Part shown: one piece after another, positions 1 to 5,045 of the stretch
Numbering within the stretch: position 1 is the first letter of the stretch
How the letters are laid out: the number at the start of each line of letters is the position of its first letter
DNA from: Clostridium sp. CAG:762
GTDB taxonomy: Bacteria; Bacillota_I; Bacilli_A; RF39; UBA660
Direction: 5' to 3'
NCBI GenBank assembly: GCA_000432575.1
Contig: HF996806.1
Span: 1-8,223, forward strand
DNA length: 8,223 nucleotides
Made by a program: the position numbers and the translations under genes
Notes under the pieces: model-generated
Database searches by the model: none
The model's input: the letters and a program-made list of their open reading frames with translations, nothing else
Told to the model about the DNA's origin: nothing

Positions 1-11
1 AGACAATTTTG

Positions 12-53
12 CATAAAACAAAACTAAAGAACTACAACAGCATAGCAAAAGCA
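12..53 (-). repeat. Dispersed repeat, copy 1 (two blocks)
   Basis: Two short blocks recur, in inverted orientation, downstream of dnaE at 8044-8079. Block A (33-50, TACAACAGCATAGCAAAA) is an exact 18-nt match to the reverse complement of 8062-8079. Block B (12-25, CATAAAACAAAACT) is an exact 14-nt match to the reverse complement of 8044-8057. The order differs: in transcript sense this copy reads A, 7 nt, B, whereas the dnaE copy reads B, 3-4 nt, A. Both copies lie in the 3' flank of a gene and point the same way relative to that gene. The match is too long to be likely by chance; its function is unknown. Confidence 0.6.
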
Positions 54-74
54 AAAAACAAAAAATAAAAATAA

Positions 75-98
75 AATTGAGTACGGTAGCTACTACCG
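75..98 (-). terminator. Possible intrinsic terminator of the MgtC-like gene
   Basis: On the minus strand a 6-bp GC-containing hairpin (84-98, CGGTAG, loop TAG, CTACCG) lies about 75 nt after the stop codon. It is followed by a T-rich stretch (complement of about 75-56) that starts several bases after the stem. The gap between stem and T-run makes it a weak match to a standard intrinsic terminator, but it is the best candidate for the end of the transcript. Confidence 0.4.
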
Positions 99-106
99 GA
101 ATTATG

Positions 107-172
107 TCTACGGTGAAAATAAATTATCTTTACTTGTAGAAATTATCGTAGGTGGAATTAATTTTATCTACG
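107..172. other. Two long hairpins in the 3' flank of the MgtC-like gene
   Basis: 107-140 can fold into a hairpin closed by TCTAC/GTAGA, continuing for about 13 pairs with one bulge and one mismatch. 147-172 can fold as CGTAGGTGGAATT against AATTTTATCTACG with no mismatch, several pairs being G-U. The G-U pairs exist only in a plus-strand RNA; in a minus-strand RNA the same positions become A-C mismatches. If the structure is real it would therefore be best formed by a transcript opposite to the MgtC-like gene. Role unknown. Confidence 0.4.
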
Positions 173-877
173 TCAAAGTTCTTCGTCATCGATTTCTAAA
201 ATTGAACTTTCTTGTTTGCAAGAAAATGAAATAACACTAGGGTGAATAGATATTTTATTTAATATTTTATCTAAATTATTATTTTTGACATCTAAAATTT
301 TTATCCATACCTCGATTTGTACCCTTTCATTAGTGATATCGACACTTTCAATACTATTTAGCAAGGTCTTATTATCTATGTTAGTTTTAATAATTTTTCT
401 AATATTAGGCTCATCTTTTTCATCACATATAATTTTAATTAAATATAATGTTGGAATATTTTTTTCATTCTTTTTAACATGTAGGCTCTTATTTATATAT
501 CTTAAAACAATGTTGGTAAATAGAATAAAGAAAGTACTGGTTAAACTTTCAAAGATAAAACCACCTGCACATAAGATACCAATCGCTGCATCGCACCATA
601 GGGTTGCCGCGGTAGTTAAACCTTTAACGTTAGAACCATCTTTTAAAATGGCTCCTGCACCTAAGAACCCAATGCCAGTAACAACTCCTGTCGCAATTCT
701 TGTAATATCATTATTCATAGTTAGAAAAGAAAATGATACAAAAAGAAATGATCCAAGGCAAACTAAGATAGTCGTTCTAAGACCAATATATCTTCTTCGG
801 TATTGTCTTTCTAATCCTATTAAAAAACTAAGAGCAAAACAAATAATTATTCTTTCTAAAAAATCATTATAACTCAT
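173..877 (-). CDS. MgtC/SapB family membrane protein with C-terminal cytoplasmic domain
   Basis: A 234-residue membrane protein of the MgtC/SapB family. The N-terminal half has the family core: GLRTT at about residues 32-36, RIATGVVTGIGFLGAGAIL at about 60-78, and KGLTTAATLW followed by DAAIGILCAGG at about 85-106. Around these sit about five hydrophobic segments (9-20, 36-51, 60-78, 90-107, 108-125). The remaining ~95 residues are soluble and charged, matching the small ACT-like C-terminal domain of longer members. The start at 877 is chosen because AAGGAG (885-890) lies 7 nt upstream; an ATG two codons earlier is only 1 nt from that site. Some family members affect growth at low magnesium or modulate ATP synthase or transporters, but the function of this one is unknown. 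It is transcribed divergently from the flavin operon. Confidence 0.9.
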   Translation of the reverse strand: MSYNDFLERIIICFALSFLIGLERQYRRRYIGLRTTILVCLGSFLFVSFSFLTMNNDITRIATGVVTGIGFLGAGAILKDGSNVKGLTTAATLWCDAAIGILCAGGFIFESLTSTFFILFTNIVLRYINKSLHVKKNEKNIPTLYLIKIICDEKDEPNIRKIIKTNIDNKTLLNSIESVDITNERVQIEVWIKILDVKNNNLDKILNKISIHPSVISFSCKQESSILEIDDEEL

Positions 878-884
878 ATACATT

Positions 885-890
885 CTCCTT
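885..890 (-). promoter_or_regulatory. Ribosome binding site that sets the MgtC-like start
   Basis: AAGGAG on the minus strand. It lies 7 nt from the ATG at 877 but only 1 nt from the in-frame ATG at 883, so the downstream ATG is preferred and the 16 residues in front of it are not translated. Confidence 0.8.
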
Positions 891-905
891 TTATTCTTAT
901 CTATA

Positions 906-934
906 ATTATATATGAAAACGCCAAAAAAGTGAA
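906..934 (-). promoter_or_regulatory. Probable sigma-A promoter of the MgtC-like gene
   Basis: On the minus strand, TTCACT (934-929), 17-nt spacer, perfect TATAAT (911-906). Start of transcription is expected near 899, giving a leader of about 20 nt that contains the AAGGAG site. The -35 element matches 4 of 6 consensus positions. Confidence 0.6.
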
Positions 935-1028
935 GTTAAAATTAAAATTTGTTTTATATTTTATAGTTCTTTATATTGATAAATGAAATAATATAAATTA
1001 TAAAACAGAACATACTTTCGAATAAGCC

Positions 1029-1057
1029 TTGACAAATAAAATAGATTATAGTATAGT
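1029..1057 (+). promoter_or_regulatory. Strong sigma-A promoter of the apbE operon
   Basis: Consensus TTGACA (1029-1034), 17-nt spacer, TATAGT (1052-1057). The expected start is near 1064, about 20 nt before apbE, with GAGG (1076-1079) as the ribosome binding site. It is the best promoter match in the window. Confidence 0.85.
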
Positions 1058-1084
1058 TAAATACGAAGTAGAAATGAGGTAATT

Positions 1085-2074
1085 ATGAAAAAAAGTTTAT
1101 ATTATATTACAATTCTTATTTTATTATTTGGTTTTTATTTTTCTTTTACGAATAGGAAAGTAGAACATAGTAAAAATATTATGAAAATGGATACTTATAT
1201 TAGTATAAAATTATATAGTAAAAATAAAAAAGTAGACAAAATTTTAAATGATGTTGAGTCTATTTATAATAAATATGATATTTTAGCTGATGCTTATACA
1301 AAACACGATAATGTTATAAATGTGTATTATTTAAATAATATTTTAGAAGTTGGTAAGGAAGTTACCATTAGTGATGACCTTACATCTTTAATAAAATACG
1401 GAATAGATGTATATACCAAAACAAATGGTCTGGTTAACATAGCAATGGGGAATGTTACTAGTGTTTGGAAAAAATATTTAAATGATGGTAAAAAAGTACC
1501 TAGCGAGAAAGAGCTTAATAATTTAAATATAAATATTAATGATATTGTCTTAGAAGGAAATAAATTTCTTAAGAAAAGTGATGTTAAATTAGATCTTGGG
1601 TCGATTGCTAAGGGATATGTAACTGAAGAAGTTGGCAATTATTTAGAAAGCAAGAAAATAGATAAATATTTAATTAACGCTGGAGGCAATGTTAAAGTAG
1701 GAAAATCTTATAAGGATGGTAAATATGTTATTGGTATTGAAAATCCAAATGACACAAATAAAATGTATAAAAAAATTAATGTTGAAAATAAAAGTGTTGT
1801 TACAAGTGGAGATTACCAAAGATATTATGAAGTGAATGGTATTAGATATAATCATATTATTAATCCTAAAACAAGATTTCCCGCAAATAATGTAAAAAGT
1901 GTAACTGTTATATGTGATAATTCTAAAGATGCTGATATGTATAGTACTTATTTGTTTTTATTATCTTTAGAAGAAGCTTTAAATTATGTAAATAATAAGG
2001 ATAATCTTGAGGCAGTATTTTACGTGAATGAAGATAACATTATAACATCAAAAGGTTTTAGTAGTTATGAATAA
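1085..2074 (+). CDS. apbE: FAD:protein FMN transferase (ApbE family), membrane-anchored
   Basis: Transfers FMN from FAD to a Thr of exported flavoproteins, in a Mg-dependent reaction outside the cytoplasmic membrane. The 329 residues fit the family length. An N-terminal hydrophobic segment (residues 5-21) has no lipobox Cys, so it should act as an uncleaved anchor rather than a lipoprotein signal. Family motifs appear in order: LDLGSIAKGY (169-178), INAGGN (197-202), TSGDYQRYY (240-248), HIINPKTRFPA (257-267) and DADMYST (282-288). D284 and T288 are in the position of the usual metal ligands. HIINPKTR differs from the common HIIDPKTG at two positions. It is first in an operon with EetA- and EetB-like genes and overlaps the next gene by 8 nt. 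This is equivalent to Listeria FmnB; its probable substrate is the lipoprotein at 3216-3677. Confidence 0.95.
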   Translation: MKKSLYYITILILLFGFYFSFTNRKVEHSKNIMKMDTYISIKLYSKNKKVDKILNDVESIYNKYDILADAYTKHDNVINVYYLNNILEVGKEVTISDDLTSLIKYGIDVYTKTNGLVNIAMGNVTSVWKKYLNDGKKVPSEKELNNLNININDIVLEGNKFLKKSDVKLDLGSIAKGYVTEEVGNYLESKKIDKYLINAGGNVKVGKSYKDGKYVIGIENPNDTNKMYKKINVENKSVVTSGDYQRYYEVNGIRYNHIINPKTRFPANNVKSVTVICDNSKDADMYSTYLFLLSLEEALNYVNNKDNLEAVFYVNEDNIITSKGFSSYE

Positions 2075-2408
2075 AAAGGATGTCTTATTAATTTTTATAG
2101 TTTTGATTATTAGTTTAATTTTTATTATTAAACCAAATGTAGGTAGTAAATATGCTTTAGTGTATTATGAGGATAAAGTTATTTTAAAGGTTAAATTAGA
2201 TAAACATGAGAAGTATAGGGTCAAGGGTTATTTAGGAGAAGTTGTTATTGAAACTGATATAGGCAAAGTAAGAGTTAATGAAGAAACTTCAAAGTACCAT
2301 TTATGTTCAAAACAGGGTTATGTTAGTAATAACGTTCCTATTGTTTGTTTACCTAATAAGATAATAATTAAAATAGAGGAAGAGAGCGAATTGGATGCTG
2401 TAGTTTAA
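2067..2408 (+). CDS. eetA: NusG domain II-containing membrane-anchored protein, EetA-like
   Basis: A 113-residue protein with one N-terminal transmembrane segment (about 6-22) and an extracytoplasmic NusG-domain-II-like beta domain. The family hallmark is visible near the C-terminus: C80-SKQGYV, then C94-LPNKIIIKI, two Cys in the usual positions. It is unrelated in function to transcription factor NusG. Proteins of this type sit next to ApbE and Gx-transporter genes; in Listeria the counterpart EetA is needed for flavin-based extracellular electron transfer, with an unknown biochemical role. Its ATG overlaps the apbE stop (ATGAATAA), so translation is probably coupled; only a weak AAAGG lies upstream, inside apbE. 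Family assignment is firm; the role in electron transfer is inferred from gene neighbourhood. Confidence 0.85.
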   Translation: MNKKDVLLIFIVLIISLIFIIKPNVGSKYALVYYEDKVILKVKLDKHEKYRVKGYLGEVVIETDIGKVRVNEETSKYHLCSKQGYVSNNVPIVCLPNKIIIKIEEESELDAVV

Positions 2409-2422
2409 AGGGGAAGGATAAA

Positions 2423-2917
2423 ATGGAATTAAGAAAAGTAAGTAGATTATCTATGCTAATAGCAATGTCAGTAGTAATTTCTATTATTGAGTCATATATT
2501 CCTTTTTTTAGTAATATTATTCCTGGGTTGAAATTGGGTCTTGCTAATATAGTAGTTTTATACATATTAGAAAAATATGGTTTTAGGGAAGCTTTGTATG
2601 TATCCGTAGTTAGAGTATTTTTGGTGTCTATTTTAATTACTGGTTTATTTAATATACCATTTTTCTTTAGTTTAAGTGGGGCAACTTTTAGTGTAGTAGC
2701 AATGTATTTAATTAGTAAGTTAAAGCTGTTTTCTATAGTGGGAGTAAGTGTAATAGGTTCTATTTTTCATAGTATTGGACAAGTACTAATTGGGATGTTG
2801 TTGATTAATTATAATATCATATATTATCTACCTTATTTATTAATATTCTCTATTCCAACTGGTATTATTGTGGGTATTATTACTAAAAAATTGTTAGATT
2901 ATACGAAAAATATGTAA
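2423..2917 (+). CDS. eetB: Gx transporter family / EetB-like integral membrane protein
   Basis: A 164-residue, almost wholly hydrophobic protein with about five membrane spans. It has the signatures of the Gx transporter family, often misannotated as heptaprenyl diphosphate synthase component I: PGLKLGLANIVVLYIL (34-49), SGATFSVVAMYLISK (85-99) and SVIGSIFHSIGQ (109-120). It resembles S-components of ECF transporters, but its substrate is not established. In Listeria, EetB works with EetA in extracellular electron transfer. The start follows GGAAGG (2412-2417) at good spacing, 14 nt after the eetA-like stop, so the two are co-transcribed. It is the last gene before the terminator at 2916-2989. 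Confidence 0.9.
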   Translation: MELRKVSRLSMLIAMSVVISIIESYIPFFSNIIPGLKLGLANIVVLYILEKYGFREALYVSVVRVFLVSILITGLFNIPFFFSLSGATFSVVAMYLISKLKLFSIVGVSVIGSIFHSIGQVLIGMLLINYNIIYYLPYLLIFSIPTGIIVGIITKKLLDYTKNM

Positions 2918-2989
2918 TCTAGTCAAATAATTGACATACCAAAAAGCGTACTGGTTTAGAATTTCTTCTGAGCTAGATTTTTCCTTTTT
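2916..2989 (+). terminator. Branched intrinsic terminator after the eetB-like gene
   Basis: A 7-bp outer stem (AATCTAG 2916-2922 with CTAGATT 2973-2979) is followed by a T/C-rich run (TTTTTCCTTTTT, 2978-2989). The 50 nt it encloses can form three small hairpins: GTCAA/TTGAC (2922-2935), ACCA/TGGT (2938-2955) and TAGAA/TTCTG (2957-2970). The left arm begins within the stop codon. It separates the apbE operon from the lipoprotein operon. Confidence 0.5.
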
Positions 2990-3003
2990 AATTCTTAAAA
3001 GTA

Positions 3004-3032
3004 TTTACTTTCATTCTGGCATATGATATTAT
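3004..3032 (+). promoter_or_regulatory. Probable promoter of the FMN lipoprotein-uppP-tRNA unit
   Basis: TTTACT (3004-3009), 17-nt spacer, TATTAT (3027-3032). The expected start is at about 3039-3040, exactly at the 5' arm of the first leader hairpin (GGATA). This leaves a leader of about 175 nt before the lipoprotein start. Confidence 0.55.
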
Positions 3033-3036
3033 TATA

Positions 3037-3191
3037 TTGGATATGGTATCAGTTATATATGGGGTAGGAACTATCCAAATTTATGTCTCTTTAAATTAAT
3101 AATGATATTATTAATTGGAGAAAATTCTAATAGTGATATTAGAAGCATACGATTTTAAGTCGTGTGAAGTTTACTAATCATGAAGATGATT
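3037..3191 (+). promoter_or_regulatory. Structured 5' leader of five consecutive hairpins, class unknown
   Basis: Five hairpins follow one another with short linkers. (1) TTGGATA 3037-3043 with TATCCAA 3072-3078, enclosing a G-rich 28-nt interior that may add GTT/AAC pairing. (2) AATTAATAAT/ATTATTAATT, 3094-3116, 10 bp, loop GAT. (3) TTCTAAT/ATTAGAA, 3125-3144. (4) CATACGAT/GTCGTGTG, 3146-3166, 8 bp with G-U pairs. (5) AATCAT/ATGATT, 3176-3191, loop GAAG. No coding region fits here and no U-run follows, so any control would act on translation or stability, or the element is a separate small RNA. It does not match the FMN, TPP, SAM, purine, lysine, cobalamin or T-box signatures I can recall. 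The pairings are seen directly; function is inferred. Confidence 0.55.
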
Positions 3192-3215
3192 TTATAATCA
3201 ATTTAGAAAGGTAAG

Positions 3216-3677
3216 ATGAAAATGAAAAAAATATTATTATGTATAATCGTAGTTTTGATGTTGACAGGATGTGGCGTTAAATATAAAGAAGGAGTTTATG
3301 AAGACTATGTTATGGAAGAATATGGAGGTCAAAATAATAAAGTAACCGCAAAGGTTGAGGTGGACAAAAATGGGAAAATTTCTAATGTTTACTTAGATAG
3401 TACATATACTACTAGTGAGGGTGTACAAACCACCAAAAAAACTTTAGGTAATGCTTATGGTATGAAAGGTGTATCTTCAAATATGGGAAAAATTGAAGAT
3501 GGAGCAGAATGGTATGAGCAAGTAGAAGCATTAGAAAAAGCTGTGGTAAATAATCAAGGCATTGATTTTATTAAGTTAAATGAAGATAAAACTACTGATT
3601 CTGTTACAGGTTGTACAATTAGTATTGATGGTTTATATAGAGCCCTAGAAAAAGCATTAGAGAAAGCAAAGAAGTAG
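3216..3677 (+). CDS. Single-domain FMN-binding lipoprotein, probable ApbE substrate (PplA-like)
   Basis: A 153-residue exported lipoprotein. Residues 1-19 are a lipoprotein signal (KMKK, hydrophobic core, lipobox LTGC), so C19 would be lipidated. The rest is one FMN-binding domain of the NqrC/RnfG/PplA type: a beta-rich start (GVYEDYVMEEYGGQN, VTAKVEVDKNGKI) and a C-terminal flavinylation motif, DSVTGCTIS at 128-136, in which T134 should receive FMN. TGCT replaces the more usual SGAT. A charged helix (139-153) ends the protein. Listeria PplA has two such domains; this has one. It probably carries electrons on the outer face of the membrane. Two starts are possible: 3216, 4 nt after AAAGG (3207-3211), or 3222, 10 nt after it. 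It shares a unit with uppP, 24 nt downstream. Confidence 0.92.
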   Translation: MKMKKILLCIIVVLMLTGCGVKYKEGVYEDYVMEEYGGQNNKVTAKVEVDKNGKISNVYLDSTYTTSEGVQTTKKTLGNAYGMKGVSSNMGKIEDGAEWYEQVEALEKAVVNNQGIDFIKLNEDKTTDSVTGCTISIDGLYRALEKALEKAKK

Positions 3678-3701
3678 TATAGAAAAGAGGGTGTATTATA
3701 C

Positions 3702-4517
3702 ATGAGTTTACTTGAAGCTATTATATTAGGAGTTATCCAAGGAATTGGTGAGTTTTTACCAGTTTCTTCGTCGGCTCATTTGATTCTAGTACCATTTCTT
3801 TTTAATTTTTCACTTAGTATGTCCACGAAAGCAAAGCTAGCTTTTGATGTGGCTTTACACTTTGGAACTTTAATTTCAGTAATTGTTGTTTTTTGGAAAG
3901 ACTGGTTAAATCTTTTTAAGGGAGCATTTAATAAGGTTTTTAAACACGAGAATAGTTTTGAAAATAAAATGTTTTGGTACTTGGTATGTGCGACAATTCC
4001 TGGTGCTTTAATAGGATATCTATTTGAAGATGTTATTGAAAATGTACTAAGAAGCAATATATTACTTATTGCATTATGTTTAGCAATTGTAGGAGTTTTA
4101 ATATATGTAGGTGATATGTGGGCTTCTAAGCATTATAAAAAAGAAACAACATATGAAAAAATGACTTTTAAGCAAACATTCTTAATTGGCTTAAGTCAAT
4201 CATTAGCTGTTATACCAGGATTTTCAAGAAGTGGAATTACTATTCTAACAGGAAGACTTCTTGGTGTATCGAGAGAAGGTGTGGCAAAATTTACCTTTTT
4301 ACTATCTACTCCTATTATCTTTGGTGCGACAGTATTAAATATTAAGGATTTAATGTTTACAAAAGAAGTTATTTTGGGTATTGCAATTGCGGCAATAACT
4401 GGTATAATATGTATTAAGTTCTTACTTAATTATGTCAAAAAACATGATTTTAGTATATTTGCAATATATCGTGTTGTATTAGCATTATTTGTTATTATTA
4501 AACTAATTATTTCTTAA
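3702..4517 (+). CDS. uppP: Undecaprenyl-diphosphatase UppP (BacA)
   Basis: A 271-residue polytopic membrane enzyme that dephosphorylates undecaprenyl diphosphate, recycling the lipid carrier for peptidoglycan and other wall polymers and giving bacitracin tolerance. Both catalytic signatures are intact: QGIGEFLPVSSSAHL (13-27), with the Q-x3-E motif (Q13, E17) and H26, and PGFSRSGIT (172-180), with R176. Length is normal for the family. AGAGGGTG (3686-3693) lies about 8 nt before the ATG. The short gap from the lipoprotein gene implies co-transcription. No terminator follows before the tRNA gene 11 nt downstream, so the tRNA is probably on the same transcript. No functional link between uppP and flavin transfer is evident. 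Confidence 0.97.
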   Translation: MSLLEAIILGVIQGIGEFLPVSSSAHLILVPFLFNFSLSMSTKAKLAFDVALHFGTLISVIVVFWKDWLNLFKGAFNKVFKHENSFENKMFWYLVCATIPGALIGYLFEDVIENVLRSNILLIALCLAIVGVLIYVGDMWASKHYKKETTYEKMTFKQTFLIGLSQSLAVIPGFSRSGITILTGRLLGVSREGVAKFTFLLSTPIIFGATVLNIKDLMFTKEVILGIAIAAITGIICIKFLLNYVKKHDFSIFAIYRVVLALFVIIKLIIS

Positions 4518-4528
4518 TTAGTTTCTAT

Positions 4529-4602
4529 GCCGATTTAGTTTAGTGGTAAAACAAAAGCATGGTAAGCTTTAGAGGACGATTCAATTTCGTCAATCGGCAC
4601 CA
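4529..4602 (+). tRNA. tRNA-Thr (anticodon GGT), CCA encoded
   Basis: A full 74-nt cloverleaf. Acceptor GCCGATT (4529-4535) pairs perfectly with AATCGGC (4592-4598), followed by discriminator A and encoded CCA (4600-4602). D-stem GTTT/AAAC; anticodon stem AAAGC/GCTTT with loop ATGGTAA, anticodon GGT at 4561-4563 with U33 and A37. T-arm GACGA, loop TTCAATT, TCGTC. C2-G71 and G35-U36 fit threonine identity. Oddities: the near-invariant G53-C61 pair is A-U, the 4-nt variable loop AGAG puts G opposite G15 (a G15-G48 Levitt pair), A46 replaces G46, and position 32 is A. It lies 11 nt after uppP and is followed by a terminator. Confidence 0.93.
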
Positions 4603-4614
4603 TATGATAATTAT

Positions 4615-4644
4615 CCCTTGTATATCAAGGGTTTTTCTTTTCTT
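4615..4644 (+). terminator. Intrinsic terminator after tRNA-Thr
   Basis: A 6-bp GC-rich stem, CCCTTG (4615-4620) and CAAGGG (4626-4631), with loop TATAT, is followed immediately by TTTTTCTTTTC. It is placed 12 nt after the tRNA CCA end and closes the lipoprotein-uppP-tRNA unit. Confidence 0.9.
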
Positions 4645-4781
4645 TTGATCTTGATTTTGGTCTTGTTTGAGGGGCTACAACTTCTGTTGTTTCTCATATA
4701 ACCTAATAACTATAATATTACCTTTTTATAAAAATTAAACTTATTAAGATTGTTTAGAATAATTTTAATTATAATTGTGAT
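4645..4781. other. Intergenic stretch with no recognisable gene
   Basis: No supported coding region. It contains a short inverted repeat (ACAAC 4677-4681 with GTTGT 4686-4690) and an imperfect TTGATC/TTGATT/TTGGTC run (4644-4664). The first half is less AT-rich than its surroundings and may be leftover coding sequence on the minus strand. I found no remnant of the superoxide dismutase N-terminus here. Confidence 0.5.
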
Positions 4782-4950
4782 ATGGAAGAATTAGTATATC
4801 ACATCAATGAATTTCCTAATGAAAATAATTAACCTTTGGGAGCATGCCTATTATTTAAATTATTTAAATGAACGAGTTAGATACATTGATAATTTTAAAA
4901 GTATCGCATATTTTACTAATGCTAGTTTGATATATGATAAAATAGTGTAG
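4782..4950 (+). pseudogene. sodA: Decayed Mn/Fe superoxide dismutase with internal deletion
   Basis: The frame from 4819 to the stop at 4948-4950 reads INLWEHAYYLNY, then N-x-R-x2-YIDNF. This is the C-terminal hallmark of Mn/Fe superoxide dismutase (consensus DVWEHAYYL-x-Y-x-N-R-x2-YI). The metal-ligand Asp of D-x-WEH is Asn here; the His is kept. Just upstream, in another frame (4782-4829), MEELVYHINEFPNEN resembles the family segment before the RNNGGGH motif. The two pieces meet at about 4826-4830, so roughly 90-100 residues holding the GGGH and NQDSP regions are missing and the junction is out of frame. The N-terminal region is also absent. The gene cannot make an active enzyme. The C-terminal match is strong, the upstream piece weaker. 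The ancestral gene ran on the plus strand, toward the terminator at 5046-5076. Confidence 0.8.
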
Positions 4951-4957
4951 GTATAAT
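4927..4957 (+). promoter_or_regulatory. Candidate promoter upstream of dnaE
   Basis: TTGATA (4927-4932), 19-nt spacer, TATAAT (4952-4957). It overlaps the end of the SOD remnant. A transcript from here would run about 110 nt to the hairpin at 5046-5071. It could drive dnaE through that terminator, or a short RNA ending there. The spacer is longer than optimal. Confidence 0.4.
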
Positions 4958-5045
4958 TAATAAAAATACATCTAAGTTATAGTTGTAATTTAATTAGTTA
5001 TATAAAGTTTAAAAATTAAAACTACCGTAGGAAAAGCAAAACAAT

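Noticed and set aside
33..60. Similarity of block A to the anti-repeat of type II tracrRNA (ACAGCATAGCAA is shared with the Streptococcus pyogenes tracrRNA)
   Set aside because: There is no cas gene, no repeat-spacer array, no tracr-like terminator in the same orientation, and the second copy lies alone after dnaE. A 12-nt match is weak. It would be worth revisiting only if a CRISPR locus adjoins the window.
285..872. Long plus-strand open frame opposite the MgtC-like gene
   Set aside because: It is a shadow of the minus-strand gene, which has clear family motifs, a promoter and an RBS; the plus frame has neither a ribosome binding site nor recognisable motifs.
2423..2917. Heptaprenyl diphosphate synthase component I
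   Set aside because: This is a common automatic label for the family, but the protein is an integral membrane protein with ECF S-component-like features and the EetA/ApbE context; no prenyltransferase motif is present.
2916..2979. A tRNA-like gene after eetB
   Set aside because: The cloverleaf layout lacks a standard D-loop GG, T-loop TTC, an anticodon loop of 7 and a CCA end; only 50 nt lie inside the outer stem.
3037..3080. A known riboswitch (FMN, purine or preQ1) before the flavin lipoprotein
   Set aside because: The GGATATGG segment recalls purine riboswitches, but the enclosed 28 nt is too short and the conserved loop pairs are absent; FMN-element sequence is not seen.
4782..4832. A 16-codon open frame as a small protein gene
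   Set aside because: It has no ribosome binding site and its sequence is better explained as a fragment of the broken superoxide dismutase.
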